DNA of 64,000 bases from Bradyrhizobium sp. 170 (GTDB lineage Bacteria; Pseudomonadota; Alphaproteobacteria; Rhizobiales; Xanthobacteraceae). Shown in pieces: positions 54,225 through 62,815 of this stretch. The notes beneath the pieces were generated by a model. That model saw only the letters and a program-made list of their open reading frames with translations, ran no database searches and had not been told where the DNA came from. The position numbers and the translations under genes are program-made. Where the stretch lies: positions 558,001-622,000 of the forward strand of contig NZ_CP064703.1 in NCBI RefSeq assembly GCF_023101085.1. The letters run 5' to 3'. The first letter of the stretch is position 1, and the number at the start of each line of letters is the position of its first letter.

Positions 54225-54540
54225 AAGACGATGGCGCTGAACCTTAGAGTGGACTGCGGGCAGACCCGGGGGCAGTACCCGGCGCCTCCACCTTAGCAGC
54301 TTGAGCTTAAAGGTCTCATCTCGGTGAGATCGATTCTGCCGAAAGGCCGAATCCCAGGGCTGCTAGGGCGGGGGCGAACCAGGATCGATGGTCGCAAAGA
54401 AGCTCTGAATTGTGCTCGGCATGATACCGCCGTTATCGGGTCAAAAACCTAAATGCAAACGATAACGTTGCATTGAACGAAGTGCGCCTCGCGGCGTAAC
54501 CTGTTCGGGGTTGGTCCACCTGGCAACAGAACGGCCATCG
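54225..54540 (+). ncRNA. ssrA: Two-piece (permuted) tmRNA
   Basis: The acceptor piece comes first: T-arm CCGGG-ggcagta-CCCGG (54266-54282), acceptor strand CGCCTCC (54283-54289) and ACC. The coding piece starts GGGGGCG (54370-54376), which pairs over seven bases with CGCCTCC. The tag frame at 54455-54499 encodes ANDNVALNEVRLAA and TAA. This order, 3' half before 5' half with an excised spacer (about 54293-54369), is the permuted form of alphaproteobacteria. It rescues stalled ribosomes and tags the products for ClpXP. The outer ends are approximate. Confidence 0.92.
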
Positions 54541-54572
54541 CCGCGTCAGCCTTCGGGTTGGCGCGGCTTTTA
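54540..54572 (+). terminator. tmRNA terminator
   Basis: GCCGCGTCAGCC-ttcg-GGTTGGCGCGGC followed by TTTTAT: a 12-pair stem with mismatches in the middle, a stable TTCG loop and a T-run. Confidence 0.85.
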
Positions 54573-54660
54573 TTTGCGGCCCGGCTCACTCCTCGCCCGT
54601 TGCCTTCAGTTTCCGTCGCTGCCGTGCTAGGCGTGAGGCGTGTGGAAAAAGGAGTGCGCG

Positions 54661-55221
54661 TTGACCCAGGCGATCACTTCCTCCGACACCTCCCGCAACA
54701 ACCTGCTCATGGTGGCCGCCGGTGGTGTCATCTCCGGCATTCTCACGCCGCTGTTGCCGACGCTGATCGACCATATCGTCGGCCTGCCCGGCCAGCTTCG
54801 CATTTCGCTGATCGCGGTGCCGTTCGCCGTGCTCGTCTTCATTCTGGTGCGGCGCTTCAGCGCCAATCCGCTTTGGGCCGCGGGGCTGGCTGCGCTCGTT
54901 ACCATGGTCGCTTTTGTCTGCGCAGTGAACGCGGCCATCTTCATCGAGGGCCAGACCGCGGGCGCTGCCACGGTCATGCGCTATCTGCTCGCCGGATTGA
55001 CCGGCGGGCTGGTCGGTGCGGGCGCGATGGCGCTGGGAATCGCGCTGTTGCCTTCAGGGCCGCGTAACGCCGCTACGTGGTGGTCGATGCTGATCACGGG
55101 CACGCTGGCCGGCACGCTGCTGGCGTTCGACAACGCGCTCGGCCTCGATCAGATCTCGTTCCTCTATCCAGTCTGGCAGGCGGCGGTCGCGTTGCGGCTG
55201 GTGATGGCGCTGCGGTCCTGA
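54661..55221 (+). CDS. Membrane protein with several spans
   Basis: A 186-residue protein with about six hydrophobic segments from residue 15 on, glycine-rich between (GLTGGLVGAGAMALG). No family is recognised. I place the start at the TTG at 54661 because AAGGAG lies six bases upstream; a GTG at 54640 would lie before that site. It stands between the tmRNA and the chemoreceptor gene. Confidence 0.68.
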   Translation: MTQAITSSDTSRNNLLMVAAGGVISGILTPLLPTLIDHIVGLPGQLRISLIAVPFAVLVFILVRRFSANPLWAAGLAALVTMVAFVCAVNAAIFIEGQTAGAATVMRYLLAGLTGGLVGAGAMALGIALLPSGPRNAATWWSMLITGTLAGTLLAFDNALGLDQISFLYPVWQAAVALRLVMALRS

Positions 55222-55266
55222 CCGCCAGGAGCGTCGCGCAGCCCCCGTATTTCTACCGGCCTGCAT

Positions 55267-55281
55267 TTAAGCCTGCATTAA
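55267..55281 (+). promoter_or_regulatory. CtrA box upstream of the chemoreceptor gene
   Basis: TTAA-gcctgca-TTAA matches the CtrA consensus TTAA-N7-TTAA exactly. It ends 59 bases before the chemoreceptor ATG and lies in the short repeat CCTGCATTTAAG/CCTGCATTAAGG. CtrA controls flagellar and chemotaxis genes in alphaproteobacteria. Confidence 0.75.
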
Positions 55282-55340
55282 GGCTGCCTTAGCCGAGTTC
55301 CGCCTACGTTGGCCGCTCCCTCACGCAGCGGAATCACAAC

Positions 55341-57416
55341 ATGCGAATCGGTCGTCTCTTTGCGGTATCGATGCTTTCGGTGACGATCCTTGCGGTCATC
55401 CTTGGCGCCGGGGTTTTGGTCCCGCAGTACCGGACCTTCGCCAGCAAGACCGAGGCGATCAAGGCAGTGGAGGCCTATGGCACGGTGCTGGCGGTTGGCC
55501 AGCAGGTTGCCGGCTACCGTGCGCCTTATGTCGGCCCGCTGTTCCAGGAAGGCGCCGCGACGCCGGCCCAGCTCGAGGTGGCCGCGAAGGCCGTGCAGAC
55601 CGCAGATGCCGCGTTCGCAAAAGCGCGGACCGCCGTCGGCGCGCTTAGCGATGGCGCTGTCATCGTGCAGGGCCTCAACCAGGCGGCGGCCAAACTGGCC
55701 GAGGTTCGCACAGCAAGCGATCGCGCGATGGCCCAGCCGATGAGCGCGCGCGATCAGGCGGCGATCAAGGGCTTCCTGCCGGGCATTGCCCAGACCGTGG
55801 CCATTCTCGAACCGCTGTTGAACCGCCTTGAAAATCAGGTCGCGATGGCGGACGCCTCGCTGACGGCGCTGTTGAACGTCGCCCGCACGGCGCAGGATCT
55901 GCGGATCTCGGCCGGCGGCCGGGCTGCTACGGTATCGCTTGCGATCAGCACCCGCCGTCCGCTGACGGCGGCTGAAATATCCAGCATGGACCGCGCCCAG
56001 GGCCGCGTCGACCTCGACCGCGAACGGATCGAGGCCGGTGTCGACCAGATCGGCAGCCCGCCGCGCCTTGCGAAAGCGATGAACGACGCGATCGAGGCCT
56101 ATTTCGGAAAGGCTGCGCCATGGCTTGAAAAGGAAATGGCGGCCGGACGCAACGACGGCAAATTCGCCATCGACTCCAATCAGCTCGCCAGCACGATCGT
56201 GCCGGCGGTGCAGGCCTTCTTCGCCGTGCGCGATGCCGCGCTGGCGGAGGCGGGAGAACGCGCGGGCGCCGCGCGTGACGCCGCGCTGACCATGCTGGCG
56301 CTGGCCGGCCTTGCCGTTGTGGCGCTGCTCGTCGTGCTCGCCGGCGTCACTGTGATGCTGCGCCGGCGCGTGATTACGCCGCTCGCAACCTTGACCGGCG
56401 TCGTCGGCGACCTCGCGGCCGGCCGGCATGACGTCACGATCCCGACCGTCGAGCGTGCCGATGAAATCGGCGCCATGGCGGGCTCGCTGCAGGTTTTCAA
56501 GGACGCCTTGATCGCCAAGAAGGCCGCCGACGCGGCCGCTGCGGTGGAAGCGGATGCCAAGATCCAGCGCGGCCAGCGCGTCGACCGGATCACTGGCGAT
56601 TTCGAAGCGATGATCGGCGAAATCGTGGAGATCGTGTCGCAGGCCTCGACAGAGCTGGAAGCCTCGGCCGGTACGCTGACGGCGACCGCGGAGCGTTCGG
56701 AGGAGCTTGCCACCACGGTTGCGGGGGCGTCCGAGGAAGCCTCCACCAATGTGCAATCGGTCGCATCCGCCACCGAAGAGATGGCGTCGTCAGTCAACGA
56801 GATCAGCCGTCAGGTGCAGGGCTCAGCGCGCATCGCCAATGAGGCGGTGGAGCAGGCGCAGAAGACCAACGCCCGCGTCGCCGAACTCGCCAAGGCCGCC
56901 GCCCGCATCGGCGACGTGGTCGAGCTGATCAACACCATTGCAGGTCAGACTAATCTGCTGGCGCTGAATGCCACCATCGAAGCGGCGCGAGCGGGCGAGG
57001 CCGGGCGCGGTTTTGCAGTCGTGGCGTCCGAAGTGAAGGCGCTGGCCGAACAGACGGCCAAGGCGACCGGCGAGATCAGCCAGCAGATATCGGGCATCCA
57101 GGCCGCGACGCAGGAATCGGTCGGCGCCATCAAGGAGATCGGCGACACCATCGGCCGGATGTCGGAGATCGCCTCCACGATCGCTGCCGCCGTCGAGGAA
57201 CAGGGCGCGGCGACCCAGGAAATTTCCCGCAACGTGCAGCAGGCCGCGCACGGCACGCAGCAGGTTTCCTCCAACATCGCCGACGTGCAGCGTGGCGCCA
57301 GCGAGACCGGGTCCGCCTCGGCCCAGGTGCTTGGCGCGGCAAAGTCATTGTCCGGCGAAAGCGACCGGCTCAAGCGCGAGGTCGGCAAGTTCCTCAGCTC
57401 GGTGCGGGCGGCCTGA
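55341..57416 (+). CDS. Methyl-accepting chemotaxis protein
   Basis: A 691-residue chemoreceptor. Two membrane spans (about 8-28 and 315-335) enclose a helical periplasmic sensor of about 285 residues; a HAMP domain (336-390) and the signalling domain follow. The hairpin tip near 530-575 has [24 protein letters not shown] and [17 protein letters not shown]. The ligand is unknown. No C-terminal CheR pentapeptide is seen. A CtrA site lies upstream. Confidence 0.92.
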   Translation: MRIGRLFAVSMLSVTILAVILGAGVLVPQYRTFASKTEAIKAVEAYGTVLAVGQQVAGYRAPYVGPLFQEGAATPAQLEVAAKAVQTADAAFAKARTAVGALSDGAVIVQGLNQAAAKLAEVRTASDRAMAQPMSARDQAAIKGFLPGIAQTVAILEPLLNRLENQVAMADASLTALLNVARTAQDLRISAGGRAATVSLAISTRRPLTAAEISSMDRAQGRVDLDRERIEAGVDQIGSPPRLAKAMNDAIEAYFGKAAPWLEKEMAAGRNDGKFAIDSNQLASTIVPAVQAFFAVRDAALAEAGERAGAARDAALTMLALAGLAVVALLVVLAGVTVMLRRRVITPLATLTGVVGDLAAGRHDVTIPTVERADEIGAMAGSLQVFKDALIAKKAADAAAAVEADAKIQRGQRVDRITGDFEAMIGEIVEIVSQASTELEASAGTLTATAERSEELATTVAGASEEASTNVQSVASATEEMASSVNEISRQVQGSARIANEAVEQAQKTNARVAELAKAAARIGDVVELINTIAGQTNLLALNATIEAARAGEAGRGFAVVASEVKALAEQTAKATGEISQQISGIQAATQESVGAIKEIGDTIGRMSEIASTIAAAVEEQGAATQEISRNVQQAAHGTQQVSSNIADVQRGASETGSASAQVLGAAKSLSGESDRLKREVGKFLSSVRAA

Positions 57417-57436
57417 GCCGCGCGCTAGGCGCGGTA

Positions 57437-57745
57437 TCACGGCGCAAACGCCACAAGATAAACGGCTCGCATTAAGGCTGCGACGCCCACAAGATCGAAG
57501 ATGACGCCGAGAGGCTTCGGCTTCCATGGGTTGCTTCTGTGGGTAATGAACATTCCGGGATTAGGGCCACGAACAACCTCTGTCCGCTGTGGCCTGCATA
57601 TCCATTCGCCAACCCCGACGAGTAGGAGGCCGGCACCAAAAAACATTCCGACTGGATTCAGTTGATTTATTGAAGCTGCTGCGATTGCTGCGCCACCGGC
57701 ACCTAACAGACTCCACCAATTCGCAAATTTCTTTAGGTCGTCCAT
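57437..57745 (-). CDS. Small membrane protein
   Basis: A 102-residue protein with three hydrophobic segments (about 12-28, 32-48 and 80-98) and a polar loop with RSNPWKPKPLG. No family is recognised. Its AT-richer composition resembles the 58053 gene. It converges with the chemoreceptor gene 20 bases away. Confidence 0.62.
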   Translation of the reverse strand: MDDLKKFANWWSLLGAGGAAIAAASINQLNPVGMFFGAGLLLVGVGEWICRPQRTEVVRGPNPGMFITHRSNPWKPKPLGVIFDLVGVAALMRAVYLVAFAP

Positions 57746-58052
57746 AGGGCCATCCGTTCTATTTATCCAAATAAGCCAGACGCTACCCCTTCTAAATCCA
57801 CCGCCGCACTTTACGAGAATCTGATCATTAACTCAACCTCAACTAGATATGGGAATATCCCCCATTTGGTGGGCAAGCTAGATGTGTGACGTGTTGCGAT
57901 AAGGGTCGTCGCGATTCGATTCGTCATTGAGTTCAAAAGATGAACCTTCGATCCGTCAGTCTTTGCCGTGAAAGCTCTTCCAAGTGGTCAAAAGCCGCGC
58001 GGTTGTGGGCCGCACGCATTGATTGTAGAGTGTCGTCGGCAGGGAGGCTCCC
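57746..58052. other. AT-rich intergenic stretch
   Basis: 307 bases with no supported gene. It contains small inverted repeats such as GATAT-ggga-ATATC (57847-57860 approx.) and a lower GC content than the core genes. It would hold the promoters of both divergent genes. Confidence 0.45.
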
Positions 58053-59165
58053 ATGAGCATGGAAGACGAAGTCGCGGCTGACAAAGCGCCAAAGAAGGCC
58101 GTACGTAGGGCGAAAAAGCAAAAGGCTAAGACTAAACGTATAAAAAAAGCCAAGTTGAAAGAGGGCAATGCCGGTGCATCTACAGCCAAGTACCCGAGGC
58201 ACACTGTGGAGCGCGCGCTTCGGATAGCAAGAGCTATCATTGAACAAAATGCGGGTCGGGAGTGCTCCGAAAATGAGTGCGCGAACTATGTCGGTGTTGG
58301 GATCGGGGGGCCGTTCCGCGTCGAAATAAGTTCTGGCATCAAGTATGGTTTTCTCAATCGCCCAAGATCAGGTTTCGTCGGCGTCACAGAGAGGGCTCGG
58401 CAGGCTCTCCGGCCGCAGAAGCCAGGCGATGATATTGAAGCTATGCGGCAAGCCATCTTAGAAGCGCCGGAGATTTCGGAAGTCTACATGCATTATCGAG
58501 GCGAAGATTTGCCGGACGGATCGTTCTTTGAGAATGCCTTAGTCGACAAATTTGGACTGCCTCTTGAGAAGGTATCTGAGTTTAACGAGATTTTTCTTCA
58601 GTCGTTACAAAGCGCCCACCTTCTGGAGCGACGTGGTGAAAAATTTCGGGTTCTGGACGTCACTTCGACGCCAGAGCGCGAAACGGGTGCCGATCTCAAG
58701 AGAAGCGTTGGAACAAAGATTGTCGCAGGTGATAGTTGCTTCGTGGTAATGCCCTTCGCAGGCGCGATTGGTGGATATTTCCAAACCGTTTATGAACCCG
58801 CAATCAAGAAAGCTGGCTTGAGGGCCGTTAGGGCAGATGCCGACATATTCGGCACCGGCAAAATCATTGATCAGATTTGGGCTGGCATAAATTCAGCGAA
58901 AGTTCTCGTGGCTGAGTTGACCACCCGGAACCCGAACGTCTTCTATGAACTCGGCCTAGCTCACGCGCTTGATAAGCCTGTGGTCTTGGTGTCATCGAAC
59001 GAAGAGGACGTGCCGTTCGACTTGAAGCATATTCGAGTTATTTATTACGATATGAGCGACCCCTTTTGGGGACAAAAGCTTATGGATAAAGTCGCCGAGA
59101 ACATTGTTTCCGCTCTAAAGAATCCAGAAGAGGCGGTTTTCAAGAGAGTCTTAGATTCGCATTAA
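58053..59165 (+). CDS. Winged-helix plus nucleoside-deoxyribosyltransferase/TIR-like protein, candidate defence effector
   Basis: A 370-residue protein. A strongly basic tail (11-36) is followed by an alpha-helical, winged-helix-like region (about 46-200) similar in style to DUF5343 domains. The C-terminal domain (228-355) starts CFVVMPF and has the signature NPNVFYELGLAHAL (283-296). E289 in this Y-E-x-G motif is the place of the catalytic glutamate of nucleoside 2-deoxyribosyltransferases and related TIR-like NADases. In many defence genes such domains cleave NAD or nucleotides. No partner gene is adjacent. The gene is AT-richer than its surroundings, suggesting transfer. The ATG at 58053 follows GGGAGG. 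Confidence 0.72.
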   Translation: MSMEDEVAADKAPKKAVRRAKKQKAKTKRIKKAKLKEGNAGASTAKYPRHTVERALRIARAIIEQNAGRECSENECANYVGVGIGGPFRVEISSGIKYGFLNRPRSGFVGVTERARQALRPQKPGDDIEAMRQAILEAPEISEVYMHYRGEDLPDGSFFENALVDKFGLPLEKVSEFNEIFLQSLQSAHLLERRGEKFRVLDVTSTPERETGADLKRSVGTKIVAGDSCFVVMPFAGAIGGYFQTVYEPAIKKAGLRAVRADADIFGTGKIIDQIWAGINSAKVLVAELTTRNPNVFYELGLAHALDKPVVLVSSNEEDVPFDLKHIRVIYYDMSDPFWGQKLMDKVAENIVSALKNPEEAVFKRVLDSH

Positions 59166-59170
59166 CCGGG

Positions 59171-59491
59171 CTACGGCGCGATCGTCAGTACCGCCTTCAT
59201 GTTCGGATGAAAGCGGCAGTAATACTCAACATTGCCGGCCTTCTTCAGAATTGACGTGACCGTTTTTTTCGGCGGTGTGTTCACGTCGAAATCGCCGTTG
59301 CGGGCGGTCGCGGTGTGCGCGAACACATCCTTGTTGATCCATTCGATGGTGTCGCCGACCTTGGCCGAAACCTCTGATGGCGCGAACACCAGATTGTCGA
59401 TCGTGATCTGGATCGTCGCTGCATGCGCCGGGACGGCTATCGCGCCGAACAGCAGGGCGGCCATAGCAAGCAGATAGCGTCCCGGAAGCAT
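59171..59491 (-). CDS. Cupredoxin (plastocyanin/azurin-like) protein
   Basis: A 106-residue periplasmic copper protein: signal peptide to about residue 24 (AHA), then a single cupredoxin domain. Type 1 copper ligands are H59, C92, H95 and M98 in FAHTAT and YYCRFHPNM. It is a small electron carrier or copper-binding protein. It lies 11 bases after a DUF4142 gene and in the same unit as a sigma factor. Confidence 0.9.
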   Translation of the reverse strand: MLPGRYLLAMAALLFGAIAVPAHAATIQITIDNLVFAPSEVSAKVGDTIEWINKDVFAHTATARNGDFDVNTPPKKTVTSILKKAGNVEYYCRFHPNMKAVLTIAP

Positions 59492-59501
59492 GGCGTTCTC
59501 C

Positions 59502-60023
59502 TTATTTCAGCTTGGCGGCGACTTGTTCGGCGTGCTGCTGGTGGCCCTGAAAAATCTTCAGGCCGGTCTGCAGCAGGCTCTTCAGCTCGGCATTGCTGGC
59601 TGATGGAATCAGCTGCGTCTCCAGCGCGCCGTTGACGGCCTTGTGGTAGGCGACTTCGTTCGCGACATAGGCCTTGTCGTAGTCGGCGCCTTTCAGCTTG
59701 GCGAGTTCGGCGAGTTTCTCAGTGGCCTGCTTCGACAGCGCCTTGCTGGTGTCGTTGTCCTCCGGCGTCACATTCAGCTTCTTGACGAGGTCGAGCGCCT
59801 GCTTGTTCACGGCCTCATGGTCGCGCACCATATCCTGCGCGAACGATTTCACGTCCTTGTTGCCGGCCTTCTCGATTGCCTGCTTGGCGGCGGCGATGTC
59901 GATGACGCCAGCCGTGTAGGCGATATGCGCGATCTGGGGATCGGTGGGTTTTGCGCCCTGCGCCAGCGCGGCGCTGCTTAGGATGCTCAATGCGGCGATC
60001 GCCGCGCTCAATCGAACGAACAT
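59502..60023 (-). CDS. DUF4142 (ferritin-like) periplasmic protein
   Basis: A 173-residue protein. Signal peptide to about residue 22 (LAQG), then a four-helix DUF4142 domain with DPQIAHIAYTAGVIDI, MVRDHEAVNKQALDL and IFQGHQQHAEQV. DUF4142 proteins are ferritin-like but their role is unknown; many are stress-induced. I take the ATG at 60021-60023; a GTG three codons earlier is also possible. It is between the sigma factor and the cupredoxin. Confidence 0.85.
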   Translation of the reverse strand: MFVRLSAAIAALSILSSAALAQGAKPTDPQIAHIAYTAGVIDIAAAKQAIEKAGNKDVKSFAQDMVRDHEAVNKQALDLVKKLNVTPEDNDTSKALSKQATEKLAELAKLKGADYDKAYVANEVAYHKAVNGALETQLIPSASNAELKSLLQTGLKIFQGHQQHAEQVAAKLK

Positions 60024-60113
60024 GTCTGACACTCCTGTGGCGCGGAACCAATGCCGCGCGTTGTTGACGAACAGGAGTTGGATGGCCGTGGAGTGCAGAG
60101 GTTCCCGGGAAAG

Positions 60114-60800
60114 TTAATCGAAACCCAGCCGTTTCAGCACCGCGGCCGTCAGCCGCTCGCAGCGCTTGCCGGCAAAGGGAAAGGCCTCCATCACCACGGG
60201 GCCGATCTTCCTCTCGACGTTGTCGCGCAGCATGGTGCGGGCGCGGTGCAGCCGGCTCTTCACGGTCTCGGGTTTGAGCGAAAGAATCTCGGCGGTCTCT
60301 TCCACATTCATGCCCTCGATCACGCGGGTGATGAAGACGAGACGGAACGCTTCCGGCAATTCATCGATGGCATGTTCGACGACGGCTTGAATTTCACGTT
60401 GGGCCATGGATTTTTCCGGATCGGCGGCGGTGGAGAGGGGAAACTGGATGATCTCGGCTTCGAGCGCGCCTTGCGGCAACGAGTCCAGCTCCACGGCGGG
60501 CCGTCGGCGGCGCAGCCGGCCCAGCGCCTCGTTCATCGCGATCCGCGACAGCCAGGTCGACAGGCTGGAATCGCCACGAAAGCTTTCCAGATGCGTGAAG
60601 GCGCGAACGTAGGCCTCCTGCACCACATCCTCGGCTTCGCCGTCGTTGCGCAGGATGCCGCGGGCAAGGCGATAGAGCCTGCGGTTGTTCGCCTGCATGA
60701 TGGCGCGAACCGCTGCCTCGTCGCGGGCCAGCGCCCGCCGTACCAGCTCGGTGTCGACGGATTCGACGGGCGCTATTTGCGGTATGTGGGCCTGGCGCAT
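60114..60800 (-). CDS. ECF RNA polymerase sigma factor
   Basis: A 228-residue sigma factor. Region 2 has RLYRLARGILRNDGEAEDVVQEAYVRAF near 40-70, and region 4 has EGMNVEETAEILSLKPETVKSRLHRAR near 160-187. No anti-sigma gene is next to it; the next same-strand genes are DUF4142 and cupredoxin genes, which it probably transcribes. The ATG at 60798-60800 or the one four codons earlier may be used. Confidence 0.9.
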   Translation of the reverse strand: MRQAHIPQIAPVESVDTELVRRALARDEAAVRAIMQANNRRLYRLARGILRNDGEAEDVVQEAYVRAFTHLESFRGDSSLSTWLSRIAMNEALGRLRRRRPAVELDSLPQGALEAEIIQFPLSTAADPEKSMAQREIQAVVEHAIDELPEAFRLVFITRVIEGMNVEETAEILSLKPETVKSRLHRARTMLRDNVERKIGPVVMEAFPFAGKRCERLTAAVLKRLGFD

Positions 60801-60874
60801 GATGTCCACCAATAACAGGGTATTGGGGTTGGATGCGGCAGAGGGAAAGAGGTTCCCGAAAATTATTCGGTTTC

Positions 60875-60955
60875 GTAGGATGGGTGGAGCGAAGCGATAC
60901 CCATCATGTCTCTACAGGGGAATTGATGGGTATCGCTGCGCTCCACCCATCCTAC
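60875..60955. repeat. Palindromic repeat, GTAGGATGGGTGGAG family
   Basis: GTAGGATGGGTGGAGCGAAG pairs with CTGCGCTCCACCCATCCTAC, with inner CGATACCCATCA/TGATGGGTATCG. 81 bases, upstream of the sigma factor gene and downstream of the NTF2-like gene. Confidence 0.88.
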
Positions 60956-60962
60956 AAACCCG

Positions 60963-61325
60963 TCAGGCCGCCGGTACCTGATCCAGGAACCCGGTGATGC
61001 TGCGGATGCGGCCGTCGCTGAGCACGGCGAAATCCGTACCCTTGATCGGGCTGTCGCCGCCATCGGGACCCAGTCCCCAGGAGAAGCGGACGTGGTCGCC
61101 GAACCCGTTGGGCTCGCCGATCAGCCTGAACCTGAAATCCGGAAAGCGCTGCTGCACACCGGCGACAAGCGCATCGACGCCGTCGTGGCCGTCGCCGCTC
61201 ATCAGGGGATCGACGTATTTCGCATCCGTCGTCCAGTTCGCCGCCAGCATTTCGCGGCGGCGGGCTGGCGTGCGCTCGTTCCACAGATCGATGTAGCTGA
61301 GGGCAATGGTGTGAACGTCGGTCAT
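60963..61325 (-). CDS. NTF2/SnoaL-like protein
   Basis: A 120-residue single-domain protein with the NTF2-like fold: MTDVHTIALSYIDLWNERTPARR opens it (cited residues 1-23), then DGVDALVAGVQQRFPDFRFRL and a closing GFLDQVP. Such proteins act as small isomerases, hydrolases or binding proteins; the role is unknown. Confidence 0.82.
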   Translation of the reverse strand: MTDVHTIALSYIDLWNERTPARRREMLAANWTTDAKYVDPLMSGDGHDGVDALVAGVQQRFPDFRFRLIGEPNGFGDHVRFSWGLGPDGGDSPIKGTDFAVLSDGRIRSITGFLDQVPAA

Positions 61326-61534
61326 GAGGCTCTCCTTCGGTTACGCCGGATGGATCGGCTGAACGCACTATCGAAGGTTCGCCCGGGCTGATCGATTACC
61401 TCGGAGGTCAAGGGTTTGACCCGTGGTCAGGAATTGCGAGCCCGCCGCCCGCAAATCTCGGGCGCGGGACCATTGATCGGGCTGGGGCCTGCGCCAGATT
61501 TGGCGTAAAAGCATGATCTCGACCGCGTTGGTTC

Positions 61535-61548
61535 TTGATCAGAATCAA
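61535..61548 (+). promoter_or_regulatory. FixK/FNR box upstream of the PHA-synthase-like gene
   Basis: TTGAT-caga-ATCAA is a perfect FNR/FixK palindrome. If centred at -41.5, transcription would start near 61583, with TATGTG (61572-61577) at -10, 18 bases before the ATG. FixK2 controls low-oxygen genes in Bradyrhizobium. Confidence 0.8.
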
Positions 61549-61600
61549 AGCTTGGCCCTTGCCGTCCTCCCTATGTGGGGCGGTCAATCGGTGAACGGGC

Positions 61601-62746
61601 ATGACAGAAAAAACAAAGCCGCCGGAGCCGTATGCGGGCGCCGATTGGGCGCAGCAGGTCTGGCTGTGGCCGCTGCAAGCCACGCGATTGGCGCTGCACA
61701 GTTACGCGCAATGGTTCGGCGATCAGAAGCCTGAGCTTTCGCGCGCGCCGGACCAAGAGCCGCTGGCCTGGACCACGCCGAACGCGGTGTCGCTGCAGCT
61801 TCCGTCGATGCGATTGCGGGAGTTTTCGCGCAAGGGTTCGACGCAGCCGCCGGTTGTCGTCTGCGCGCCCTATGCGCTGCACGGTGCGCTGATCGCGGAC
61901 TTCGCACCGGGCCATAGTCTGGTGCAGGCGCTGCAAAAAGGCGGCGTGAACCGGATCTATGTCCCGGACTGGCGCTCGGCCACGCCGGAAATGCGCTATC
62001 TCTCGATCGACAATTATCTGGCCGATCTCAATGTCGCGATCGACGAGATTGGCGCGCCGGTCGATCTTGTCGGCCTGTGTCAGGGCGGATGGCTATCGCT
62101 GGTCTATGCCGCCCGTTTTCCCGGCAAGGTGCGGCGGCTCGTGCTCGCCGGCGCGCCTGTCGATATCTCCACGCCGTCAGAACTCTCGAAGATGGTGGCC
62201 GCACTTCCGCATCAGGCCTTCGAGCAGATGGTGCAGCAGGGCGATGGCCTCGTCAGCGGCGAGCACATGCTTAAGCTCTGGAACATTCCGTTCAGCCAGC
62301 ATGACGTGGAAGCCGTGCTGCAAAGGAATCTCGGCGATGGATCGGATGAGGCGCAGATGCTGCTGGATCGTTTCGAACGCTGGGATCGCGCGACGCTGGA
62401 CCTGCCGGGGACCTATTATCTCGAGGTGACCGAGCAGGTTTTCCGGCAAAACCTGATCGCTAAAGGCCGCTTCGTCGCGCTCGGCCGCAGGATCGATCTC
62501 ACTGAAGTACGCGTGCCGGCTTTCCTGTTGGCCGGAGCGGACGACATCGTCGTTCCGCGCGATCAGGCGTTCGCCACGGCAGCGTTATTGGGCACGCGGC
62601 CGGCGTGGCTGGAACGGGCCTGCGAGCCGTGCGGTCACCTCAGCCTTTTCATGGGACGCAAGGTCTTGAGCCATTCCTGGCGCCGGATCGCCCGCTGGCT
62701 CCAGGCCAACATCAGCGATGTTGCCGGCGCAAAAATCCGCGCGTGA
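61601..62746 (+). CDS. PHA-synthase-like alpha/beta hydrolase
   Basis: A 381-residue protein. Its N-terminal WAQQVWLWPLQATRLALHSYA helix resembles PhaC proteins and the elbow is G158-L-C160-Q-G-G, the G-x-C-x-G-G box of PHA synthases. An acid in LAGADDIVVP and a histidine in PCGHLSLFMG complete the triad. It is near the length of class III PhaC (about 350-360) and shorter than class I. It may polymerise or cleave hydroxyalkanoates; a PHA-related hydrolase is the alternative. A FixK box lies upstream. Confidence 0.8.
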   Translation: MTEKTKPPEPYAGADWAQQVWLWPLQATRLALHSYAQWFGDQKPELSRAPDQEPLAWTTPNAVSLQLPSMRLREFSRKGSTQPPVVVCAPYALHGALIADFAPGHSLVQALQKGGVNRIYVPDWRSATPEMRYLSIDNYLADLNVAIDEIGAPVDLVGLCQGGWLSLVYAARFPGKVRRLVLAGAPVDISTPSELSKMVAALPHQAFEQMVQQGDGLVSGEHMLKLWNIPFSQHDVEAVLQRNLGDGSDEAQMLLDRFERWDRATLDLPGTYYLEVTEQVFRQNLIAKGRFVALGRRIDLTEVRVPAFLLAGADDIVVPRDQAFATAALLGTRPAWLERACEPCGHLSLFMGRKVLSHSWRRIARWLQANISDVAGAKIRA

Positions 62747-62760
62747 GATGCAAATGAAAA

Positions 62761-62790
62761 TGCCCCGGATAGCGTTTGCAATCCGGGGCA
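62761..62790 (-). terminator. Terminator between convergent genes
   Basis: TGCCCCGGAT-tgcaaacgct-ATCCGGGGCA, a perfect 10-bp stem. On the minus strand it is followed by TTTTCATTT, so it mainly ends the ridA transcript; on the plus strand no T-run follows. Confidence 0.85.
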
Positions 62791-62815
62791 GCTAGATGCC
62801 TTGCTACGGTAGGCC

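Noticed and set aside
52928..54540. Integrated element between tRNA-Gly and tmRNA with flanking att repeats
   Set aside because: I found no second copy of either RNA 3' end and no integrase, so only the weaker accessory-slot idea is kept.
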